Source: CASQEL01 sp036655975
GTDB taxonomy: Bacteria > Desulfobacterota > Desulfovibrionia > Desulfovibrionales > Desulfovibrionaceae
Length of the DNA stretch: 15,290 nt
Direction: 5' to 3'
NCBI GenBank assembly: GCA_036655975.1
Contig: JAVVPD010000051.1
Location: forward strand, 1 to 15,290
Shown: one piece after another, positions 8,182 through 14,513 of the stretch
Layout of the letters: the number at the start of each line of letters is the position of its first letter
Position numbering within the stretch: the stretch's first letter is position 1
Notes under the pieces: generated by a model
What the model was told of the DNA's origin: nothing
What the model saw: only the letters and a program-made list of their open reading frames with translations
Database searches by the model: none
Made by a program: the position numbers and the translations under genes

Positions 8182-8207
8182 CTTTTACTCGATACTGTGG
8201 ATACACC

Positions 8208-11200
8208 ATGTCTGAATTTGTTCATTTGCACTGCCATTCCGAATATAGCCTGCTGGACGGTGCCATCCGTCTTAAAGATTTGTGTACCCGCGCCAAAGAC
8301 CAAGGCATGCCCGCTGCCGCCATTACTGACCATGGTAATCTTTTCGGAGCTGCCAACTTTTACATGGAATGTAAAAAAGTGGGCATCAAGGCCATTATTG
8401 GCTGCGAAGTCTATGTTTGCAATGACCATAGCGATAAAGAATCTGAATTATCAAAAAAACGATATCATCTTATTCTGTTAGCACAAAACGATATTGGCTA
8501 CCACAATCTTGTACGCCTTGTGACCCTCGGTTTTTTAGAAGGTTTTCACTATAAACCGCGCGTCGATAAAGAACAACTCCGCACTTATTCCGAAGGTATT
8601 ATTGCACTTTCTGCCTGTATCGCGGGCGAAATCCCCCGCGCGATTATTAATTCGGGCATGGATGCCGCTTTAGCGCTCACACAAGAATACGCCAGCATCT
8701 ATCCCGACCGCTTTTATCTGGAACTCCAGTCCAACGGGCTGGAAGATCAAAAAAAGGTGAATGCGGGTCTCATAAAGCTTGCCCAGCAAACAGGCCTGCC
8801 CCTTGTGGCCACCAACGATTGTCATTACCTGAACGCCGATGACGTAGAAGCCCACGACGTGCTCCTGTGCATCCAAACGCAAGCCACCGTAGATAGCGCC
8901 AAACGCATGCGTTTTGAAAGCACAGAATTATATTATAAATCAATAGAAGAGATGGAAAAGGCTTTTTCGCATGTGCCAGAAGCCCTCAGCAATACGCTAC
9001 GCATTGCCGAACAGTGCAATGTGGAAATGCGCTTTGGGGAACATTTTTTCCCCGTGTACGATTTGCCCGCAGGCATGACCCTAGATACCGAATTTGCCCG
9101 TCTGGCCCGTGCGGGTCTAACCCGCCGCTTGGAAAAACACCCTGACCGCGCCACCATCGATCCCAAGCGCTACGAAGACCGCCTAGAATGGGAGCTTAAA
9201 GTCATTTTGGATATGGGTTTTCCTGGCTATTTTTTGATTGTACAGGACTTCATCAACTGGGCCAAAAATAGCGGTATCCCTGTGGGGCCGGGGCGTGGCT
9301 CGGCGGCGGGTTCGCTGGTGGCGTGGGCCTTGCGAATCACCAACCTTGACCCCCTGCCCTATAATCTGCTGTTTGAGCGTTTTCTGAACAATGAAAGAGT
9401 GTCCCTACCCGATATTGATGTGGACTTCTGCGAACGCCGCCGCACCGAAGTTATCCGCTATGTTGCAGAAAAATATGGAGAAGATGCCGTCTCCCAAATT
9501 ACCACCTTCGGTAAAATGAAAGCCAAGGCTGTGGTGCGCGATGTAGGCCGCGCCTTGGGTATGACCTTTGCGGAAACAGACCGCATTGCCAAGCTCATCC
9601 CCGAAGATTTGAAAATGACCATCAAAAAGGCTCTGGATATGGAGCCAGACCTGTCCAAACTCTACGCCGCTGATCCACAAATTAAAAAGCTGCTAGACAC
9701 CTCCATGCGTCTGGAAGGCCTTTCGCGCCACGCCTCCACTCACGCGGCGGGGGTGGTTATTTCCGACAAGCCCATGTCCGAATATCTGCCCCTGTATCGC
9801 GGCAAACGCGGTGAACTTGTTACCCAATTTGACATGAAAATGGTGGAAAAAGTCGGGCTGGTCAAATTTGACTTTCTGGGTTTAAAAACCATGACCCTGA
9901 TTCAAGACACCCTTGACGCTATTGCCCGCCAAGGCAAAGAGGTGCCCGACCTAGACAATTTGGCCTTGCACGACACCGCTACCTACGAACTCTATGCCAA
10001 AGGCGATACCGATGGCATTTTTCAGGTGGAAAGCTCAGGCATGCGCCAATATTTGCGCCAATTGCGCCCCAACTGCTTTGAAGATATCATCGCCATGCTG
10101 GCCCTCTATCGGCCCGGCCCCCTCGGCTCTGGCATGGTGGACGAATTTATCAAGCGCAAACACGGCGAAGTACCCGTGGTCTACCCTGTGCCCACCCTAG
10201 AAGACTGCCTGCGCGATACCTACGGCGTTATCGTCTACCAAGAACAGGTTATGCAGATTGCCCAAATTGTGGCCCGCTATACCTTGGGCGGCGCGGATCT
10301 GCTGCGCCGAGCCATGGGGAAAAAAGACCCGCAAGCCATGGCCCAAGAGCGCTCAAAATTTTTGGAAGGGGCTAAAGAGAATGCTATTCCTGCCGCCAAA
10401 GCCAATGAAATTTTTGACTTAATGGAAAAATTTGCGGAATACGGCTTCAATAAATCCCATTCCGCCGCCTATGCCCTGATTTCCTATTATACCGCCTTCC
10501 TCAAAGTCCATTACAACGTGGAATTTATGGCCGCACTGCTCACCTCGGAAATGGGCAATCAGGACAAATTGCTCAAATACGTTGCCGCCTGCAAAGACAT
10601 GGGGATTGACGTGCGCCAAGCCAGCGTGAACCAGAGCTTCCGCGAATTTACCGCCGTGGGTGAAGCTGTCGTCTTTGGTCTTGGGGGCATCAAGAATGTG
10701 GGGGATGAAGCCATTCGCGAAATTGTCGAAGCCCGTCAGACGGGTGGCCCCTATGGCTCATTTCTTGATCTGGCTTGTCGGGTCAACCTGCGGAAAGTTA
10801 CCAAGCGAGTGCTCGAATCCCTAGCCAAGGGCGGCGCATGCGATTGTTTTCAGGTTAGCCGAGCCGCACTGCTCGCCAGCATCGACATGGTTGTCGCCAA
10901 AGCACAGAAAAAAGCCAAGGACAAAGCCTCAAATCAGGTTTCTCTGCTGTCCATGACCCCGCAGGTAGCAAACCAGCCCCTGGGCGGCATCGGCTTTGAC
11001 TGCCCTGAACAAAGTATCCCCGAAATGGCCGAAGACCAGAAACTCCGCTTTGAAAAGGACGCCCTCGGCTTCTTTTTGACCAGTCATCCCCTACTGCCCT
11101 TCCGTAAGGAAATTAACCGGCTGCGCCTAAAACTTTTGGAAGATGCCCGTGAAATGTTTCCCGGATCGGAACTGGAATGCGGGGTGCTTGTGACCTCCAT

Positions 11201-11696
11201 CAAGGAAGTGATCACCAAGAGCAAAGGGGAACGCATGGCCTTTGTGGGCGTAGAAGATTTGACCGCCCACGCCGAAGTAATTTTTTTCCCCGCTGCCTAT
11301 GCCGAATGCCGTGAAGTGCTGAAAAGCGACCAGCCCTTACTCCTCCACGCCCGCCTTGACACTAAAATGGACGAAGCCTCCAATGCTGAAACTGAGGACG
11401 ATGAAGAGGAAGCCCCGCGCGATATCAAATTGCTAGGGCAAAAAGTGAGCCTGCTCACCGAAGCGTGCTCCGCCAGCGATGCCCCTTTATGCGTATCCAT
11501 TCCCCCCACGCACATGCAACGTGAACATTTGCTCGCCCTGCGCGCTATTTTGGAAAAATATACGGGGAATGTAGAAACAGAAGCCTTGGTCTTGCTCGAC
11601 GGGTACCAATGCGTGCTGCGTTTCGGCCCGCGCTTTATGGTAAGCCCCGGCCCCCTGCTCGAACAAGAATTGCACCAGTGGGCCATTAACCAATAA
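8208..11696 (+). CDS. dnaE: DNA polymerase III alpha subunit
   Basis: This is the catalytic subunit of the replicative polymerase. The 1162-residue length matches the E. coli protein (1160). The start at 8208 gives 'MSEFVHLHCHSEYS', aligned with the known family N-terminus. The open frame continues 58 codons upstream, but those codons overlap the promoter. The PHP domain (about 1-270) has His8 and His10. 'GPGRGSAAGSLVAW' starts at 360. The three catalytic aspartates are Asp402 and Asp404 in 'PDIDVDF' and Asp555 in 'VKFDFLGLK'. Helix-hairpin-helix and OB-fold regions follow (OB at about 990-1038). An acidic linker rich in Asp/Glu (about 1054-1071) precedes the C-terminal region. The ribosome-binding site is weak. 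The gene is divergent from the histidine kinase and convergent with queD, 30 bases away. Confidence 0.98.
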   Translation: MSEFVHLHCHSEYSLLDGAIRLKDLCTRAKDQGMPAAAITDHGNLFGAANFYMECKKVGIKAIIGCEVYVCNDHSDKESELSKKRYHLILLAQNDIGYHNLVRLVTLGFLEGFHYKPRVDKEQLRTYSEGIIALSACIAGEIPRAIINSGMDAALALTQEYASIYPDRFYLELQSNGLEDQKKVNAGLIKLAQQTGLPLVATNDCHYLNADDVEAHDVLLCIQTQATVDSAKRMRFESTELYYKSIEEMEKAFSHVPEALSNTLRIAEQCNVEMRFGEHFFPVYDLPAGMTLDTEFARLARAGLTRRLEKHPDRATIDPKRYEDRLEWELKVILDMGFPGYFLIVQDFINWAKNSGIPVGPGRGSAAGSLVAWALRITNLDPLPYNLLFERFLNNERVSLPDIDVDFCERRRTEVIRYVAEKYGEDAVSQITTFGKMKAKAVVRDVGRALGMTFAETDRIAKLIPEDLKMTIKKALDMEPDLSKLYAADPQIKKLLDTSMRLEGLSRHASTHAAGVVISDKPMSEYLPLYRGKRGELVTQFDMKMVEKVGLVKFDFLGLKTMTLIQDTLDAIARQGKEVPDLDNLALHDTATYELYAKGDTDGIFQVESSGMRQYLRQLRPNCFEDIIAMLALYRPGPLGSGMVDEFIKRKHGEVPVVYPVPTLEDCLRDTYGVIVYQEQVMQIAQIVARYTLGGADLLRRAMGKKDPQAMAQERSKFLEGAKENAIPAAKANEIFDLMEKFAEYGFNKSHSAAYALISYYTAFLKVHYNVEFMAALLTSEMGNQDKLLKYVAACKDMGIDVRQASVNQSFREFTAVGEAVVFGLGGIKNVGDEAIREIVEARQTGGPYGSFLDLACRVNLRKVTKRVLESLAKGGACDCFQVSRAALLASIDMVVAKAQKKAKDKASNQVSLLSMTPQVANQPLGGIGFDCPEQSIPEMAEDQKLRFEKDALGFFLTSHPLLPFRKEINRLRLKLLEDAREMFPGSELECGVLVTSIKEVITKSKGERMAFVGVEDLTAHAEVIFFPAAYAECREVLKSDQPLLLHARLDTKMDEASNAETEDDEEEAPRDIKLLGQKVSLLTEACSASDAPLCVSIPPTHMQREHLLALRAILEKYTGNVETEALVLLDGYQCVLRFGPRFMVSPGPLLEQELHQWAINQ

Positions 11697-11726
11697 TGCG
11701 AGTGCCCCAAAACCCAAAAAAATCTT

Positions 11727-12116
11727 TTACTCTGCTATTTCCATATACGTAGCACTTTGAGCGGATTTTTCGGACACGCTTACACTGTGCAGGCGCACGC
11801 ATAGTGCTTGAATTGCTTGATCCAATTGCTCCCAAATATAGCGAGAGAGATTTTCAGAAGAAGGATTGAGCGTATCAAAAGGGGGCTTTTCGTTCAAAAC
11901 ACAATGGTCAAGGTTGTCCAGCACACGTTTTAAAGCGGCTTTCAGTACCTTAAAATCTACTAACAATGCCGTTTGCCCCTGTAATTTATCACCTTCCACT
12001 ACCAATTCCACGGCAAAATTATGCCCATGGGTATGTTCGCACTTGCCCTCATAGTGCCGCAAGGCATGCCCTGCCGCAAATTCCGACCGCACTGTTAAAC
12101 GCCACACTTTTTTCAT
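11727..12116 (-). CDS. queD: 6-carboxytetrahydropterin synthase (QueD/PTPS family)
   Basis: QueD converts dihydroneopterin triphosphate to 6-carboxy-tetrahydropterin, an early step toward the tRNA base queuosine. The 129-residue protein carries the zinc ligands His17, His30 and His32 in 'CEHTHGH', and the catalytic Cys26 of the C-x3-HGH motif. It also has Asp70-His71 in 'LDHCVLNE', the 'NPSSENLSRYIW' segment and a late Glu116 in 'SVSEKSA'. These fit bacterial QueD rather than the sepiapterin-forming paralogues. The ATG at 12116 has GAGGAA five bases upstream. It follows hypC on the same strand after a 153-base leader and may have its own control. No other queuosine gene is in the window. Confidence 0.93.
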   Translation of the reverse strand: MKKVWRLTVRSEFAAGHALRHYEGKCEHTHGHNFAVELVVEGDKLQGQTALLVDFKVLKAALKRVLDNLDHCVLNEKPPFDTLNPSSENLSRYIWEQLDQAIQALCVRLHSVSVSEKSAQSATYMEIAE

Positions 12117-12236
12117 AACTTTTCCTCATGAGTCAAAGCCCCCCAATGCCGAACGAGCCGGCTCATGGAGGGCACAGGGACAAAAGCCCTGCTGAAGGAG
12201 TGGGAAATCCAGCCCTTTTCGTCGCTTCTCGTCGCC
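12117..12236 (-). promoter_or_regulatory. Structured queD leader with competing hairpins
   Basis: Read on the minus strand, the hypC-queD gap contains successive stems. One is GCTG/CAGC (12191-12194 with 12210-12213). One is CAGGG/CCCTG with a seven-base loop (12175-12179 with 12187-12191). One is GCCCTCC/GGGGGGC (12138-12144 with 12167-12173, one G-U pair), followed by CTTT. AGGGC (12169-12173 on the plus strand) can instead pair with GCCCT (12186-12190), which would break the second and third stems. An eight-base palindrome, CTCATGAG (12125-12132), overlaps the queD Shine-Dalgarno sequence and can pair with CATGAG inside the third stem. This looks like an attenuator or riboswitch layout, but I recognise no known class. 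Base pairing alone is weak evidence. Confidence 0.35.
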
Positions 12237-12271
12237 AGAGCATTTAGCTATTTTCAATAGCAAAATGCTCT
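12237..12271. repeat. Near-perfect palindrome over the hypC stop codon
   Basis: AGAGCATTTAGCTATT (12237-12252), a TTC loop and AATAGCAAAATGCTCT (12256-12271) pair at 15 of 16 positions. The right arm covers two bases of the hypC stop codon (12270-12272). Neither strand has a T-run after the stem, so it does not look like a standard intrinsic terminator. It could protect the 3' end of the hydrogenase mRNA, or be a copy of an interspersed palindromic element. Confidence 0.7.
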
Positions 12272-12524
12272 AAAAACCAGCGGGCTGGCCGCCTTCTAAA
12301 TTTTCAGCCATTTCGCGTAATAATTTGAGAGTTTCCTCCGCGTCTGCAGGGAGCATTTTGTGCAAAGCAAATCCTGCATGAACAATAACATAGTCGCCCA
12401 CTTGTGCGGGTTCGGGCAAGAGCATGGTGGAAGTTGTCAGATAGGTTTGGCTTTCGCCCACACGGGCCCGAGCCATGCCATCAGAAATAATTTCAGTAAT
12501 TTGAGCAGGAATAGCAAGACACAT
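12270..12524 (-). CDS. hypC: [NiFe] hydrogenase maturation chaperone HypC/HybG
   Basis: HypC-family proteins are small cytoplasmic chaperones. They work with HypD to carry the Fe(CN)2CO unit and deliver it to the hydrogenase large-subunit precursor. The 84-residue product begins 'MCLAIP', and Cys2 is the residue that binds iron and the precursor. 'GDYVIVHAGFALHKM' with His49 is the second conserved block. The ATG at 12524 has AAGGAG five bases upstream and lies 14 bases after the protease stop. Its place next to the protease and a HybA/HybB module suggests a dedicated chaperone like E. coli HybG. Sequence alone does not separate HypC from HybG. A palindrome overlaps its stop codon. Confidence 0.95.
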   Translation of the reverse strand: MCLAIPAQITEIISDGMARARVGESQTYLTTSTMLLPEPAQVGDYVIVHAGFALHKMLPADAEETLKLLREMAENLEGGQPAGF

Positions 12525-12538
12525 GGGAGCTCCTTGAG

Positions 12539-13009
12539 CTACAAAGTGGCGACAATGGCGCGGATTCGCTCACGGGCCGCCGTTAAAAAATCTTCAAAAC
12601 GGTTTTGCACCAGGGGCGAAAGACCGATATTCCACGTCGTATAATCTGCAGGTTCCATGCCCAGCACATGAAGCACAGGCTTGGAGCCGTGCAGAAGTTC
12701 TGCCATACGTAATGAATCTATAAGATCGATATCGTGAATGGAAAGCCTTTGCTTTTCATCATTGACCAATTGTTCTTCAGTCAGCGTATAAATATCGCCC
12801 GCTTTCCCCTTGGCATGGACAATATCAAGAACAAGTACCGCAGAATAACCTTCAAACATGTAAAATACATCGTGTGTGAAGGTTCCGGCTTCGATAACCG
12901 TTACACCATCGGGCTGGACTTCTTTTTGCAACTGTTGCGCGGCAAAAACGCCCACGCCATCATCGGTAAGCAGCATGTTGCCAATGCCCATAACCAAAAG
13001 TTTTCCCAT
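12539..13009 (-). CDS. hybD: [NiFe] hydrogenase maturation endopeptidase (HybD/HyaD family, M52)
   Basis: This nickel-recognising protease removes the C-terminal peptide of the hydrogenase large subunit after the metal centre is inserted. Starting at ATG 13009, the 156-residue protein begins 'MGKLLVMGIGNMLLTDDGVGV', the family N-terminus, after an AGAGGG site. Expected nickel-contacting residues are Asp17 (Glu16 in E. coli HybD), Asp62 in 'VLVLDIVHAKG' and His92 in 'SIHDIDLIDSLRMAELL'. The open frame continues 15 codons upstream, but those codons lie outside the family. It is preceded by a terminator-like hairpin and closely followed by hypC, forming the maturation end of the operon. The symbol follows the hyb context. 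The family call is sure; the exact orthology is less so. Confidence 0.93.
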   Translation of the reverse strand: MGKLLVMGIGNMLLTDDGVGVFAAQQLQKEVQPDGVTVIEAGTFTHDVFYMFEGYSAVLVLDIVHAKGKAGDIYTLTEEQLVNDEKQRLSIHDIDLIDSLRMAELLHGSKPVLHVLGMEPADYTTWNIGLSPLVQNRFEDFLTAARERIRAIVATL

Positions 13010-13032
13010 AAACACCCTCTCAAAAGTGCAGT

Positions 13033-13063
13033 AAAAGGGGGGCGAGGTTTTCACCTCACCCCC
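13033..13063 (-). terminator. Terminator-like hairpin inside the hydrogenase operon
   Basis: On the minus strand, GGGGGTGAGGT, a GAAA loop and ACCTCGCCCCC form an 11-base-pair stem with one G-U pair and a GNRA tetraloop, followed by CTTTTAC. It lies in the 91-base gap between the 61-residue membrane protein gene and the protease gene, the widest gap within the hydrogenase cluster. The stem is strong and the T-run is short (four), so partial termination or mRNA stabilisation is more likely than a complete stop. Confidence 0.65.
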
Positions 13064-13100
13064 ACGTATCGTCAGTCGGGCGGCTCAACCGCGCGAGATG

Positions 13101-13286
13101 CTAGTGTTTATCCTTGCACTCACCGTCATCGTCATCATTTTTCAACGCAAAACGTTTTTTGTCAGGATAGAGGACAAAGTTCCAGTAGGCCACAAAGGCG
13201 GGCAAGGTGATGAACATCAGCACGTAGGCCCAACTTTTGGTAAACAAGAAGTAGTCATAAAAGGTGTGAAAGTTACCTGCAGCCAT
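13101..13286 (-). CDS. Small single-span membrane protein of the hydrogenase operon
   Basis: This 61-residue protein has one hydrophobic segment at about 19-41 (around 'WAYVLMFITLPAFVAYW'), an aromatic N-terminus and a very acidic tail (DDDDGECKDKH). The ATG at 13286 has AGGAG seven bases upstream, and the gene starts 17 bases after the hybB stop, so it is very likely translated with the membrane module. By size, topology and position after an Fe-S subunit and an NrfD-type subunit it recalls HmcD of the Hmc complex of Desulfovibrio, but I cannot show homology by eye. It probably sits beside HybB in the inner membrane. By the positive-inside pattern (PDKKR after the span), the tail should be cytoplasmic. 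The function is unknown. Confidence 0.8.
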   Translation of the reverse strand: MAAGNFHTFYDYFLFTKSWAYVLMFITLPAFVAYWNFVLYPDKKRFALKNDDDDGECKDKH

Positions 13287-13303
13287 GATACGTCTCCTCA
13301 GCC

Positions 13304-14512
13304 CTAATGGGCGTCCTTGTAGTCAGGATGTTCGTACAACACGGGCATGTGGTACACGATAAAACGGTACACTGTCACAATCATGGTCACAACAAAGACA
13401 GAGATACAAATTTCCCAAATGGTGGGGAAATAGCGTTCTGCCGAGCTGAGCTGATAATTGTAGGCGATCATGCTAACGTTGAAACGATTCATCACAATAC
13501 CCAACACCGCATTGACCGCACCTAAGCGACACAATTTGATGTTACGGTCGCGGGCACCCTTAGCGTAGATAAGGGCAGGCATAAGCACAAAGCCCAGCAT
13601 TTCCACCATCCACCACAAGCCATAGCCCGAGATAAGGTACTTGAAGTTATCCTGCACACACATGTCAATAAACTTGAGCATGAAGTAACCAAACAGAATG
13701 AGCGAAGCGGCCTTGGCAAAGCTAAAGTTCACTTCGTTGCTTTCTTTCAAATGGGTTTCGTCCATGTATTGATGCACACCCTTGTGGGCAAACATCCCTT
13801 CGAAAATAACCATGGAAGCACCCGCAACCATGGAAGAGACGAAGAAGAACATAGGAATAAAAGGCGAGTACCACAAAGGATGCAGCTTGCCAGGAGCGAT
13901 GAGATACAAAGCGCCAAGCGAAGACTGGTGCAAAGTGGACAAACACACCCCAAAGATGGTCAGGATAATAGTGGCACGCAACACGTACTTGCGGATAGGC
14001 AGCAGCCATTTCCATTTTTGTCCCAACCACTCCATGGGCGCGGGTGAGAACTCGATCAGCAGCACAGTCACATAGGTGGCAACACACAAGCCCACTTCAA
14101 ACAGTACTGAAGTCGTACCGGGGAAGAAGAACATGTATGGCAGACGTAGAGGATGCCCAAGGTCATACAACAGCGCCACAACCACAAAGCCATAACCAAG
14201 AAAGGCGGTGGTAATAGCGGGGCGCACGGCCGAATGAAAGTGTTTCATGCCCATAATATAGCAGGCCACAGTGGTAAAATAGCCACCAGCCGCCAAGGAC
14301 ACGCCACACAGAAGGTCAAAACCGATCCACATACCCCAAGGGGAGTTGTCACTCAAATTGGTGATGGAACCGATGCCTTGCGTAAAACGAATGAAGGTTA
14401 AAATGAAACCCACAATAAGAATAATTGCTGTAATCTGATTGCCAGGGCGACGTAACGAAAACTCGCCGAGGTTCAGCATTTTGTCCTTGGTAGGGATAGT
14501 TATCTGGTGCAT
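13304..14512 (-). CDS. hybB: Hydrogenase membrane subunit HybB (NrfD family)
   Basis: This is an inner-membrane subunit that passes electrons between the periplasmic Fe-S subunit HybA and the quinone pool. The 402-residue product (E. coli HybB: 392) has about ten hydrophobic segments. It shows strong HybB signatures: 'PWGMWIGFDLLCG' (58-70), 'SVLFEVGLCVATYV' (135-148), 'LIEFSPAPMEWLG' (152-164), 'LHQSSLGALY' (194-203) and 'HPLWYSPF', then 'MVIFEG' (234-239). The ATG at 14512 lies one base after the hybA stop, with GGAGG nine bases upstream, so the two are translationally coupled. The frame stays open 82 codons further upstream within hybA, but those codons give a basic, proline-rich sequence unlike the family. 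Confidence 0.93.
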   Translation of the reverse strand: MHQITIPTKDKMLNLGEFSLRRPGNQITAIILIVGFILTFIRFTQGIGSITNLSDNSPWGMWIGFDLLCGVSLAAGGYFTTVACYIMGMKHFHSAVRPAITTAFLGYGFVVVALLYDLGHPLRLPYMFFFPGTTSVLFEVGLCVATYVTVLLIEFSPAPMEWLGQKWKWLLPIRKYVLRATIILTIFGVCLSTLHQSSLGALYLIAPGKLHPLWYSPFIPMFFFVSSMVAGASMVIFEGMFAHKGVHQYMDETHLKESNEVNFSFAKAASLILFGYFMLKFIDMCVQDNFKYLISGYGLWWMVEMLGFVLMPALIYAKGARDRNIKLCRLGAVNAVLGIVMNRFNVSMIAYNYQLSSAERYFPTIWEICISVFVVTMIVTVYRFIVYHMPVLYEHPDYKDAH

Positions 14513-14513
14513 A

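Noticed and set aside
8034..8207. N-terminal extension of dnaE in the same open frame
   Set aside because: The extra 58 codons run through a well-formed -35/-10 pair, and DnaE proteins begin at the MSEF position.
12151..12166. GAGCCGGCTC palindrome as an operator
   Set aside because: It falls inside the third queD leader stem, and a ten-base palindrome alone is not enough to call a protein-binding site.
12117..12236. Class I preQ1 riboswitch upstream of queD
   Set aside because: I do not see the short AT-rich H-type pseudoknot pattern of that class. The stems here are GC-rich and arranged differently.
12237..12271. Intrinsic terminator for hypC
   Set aside because: No T-run follows the stem on the minus strand, and the A-run is on the wrong side.
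13010..13054. 15-codon extension of the maturation protease
   Set aside because: The family begins at the MGKLLVMGIGN position, and the extension overlaps the terminator-like hairpin.
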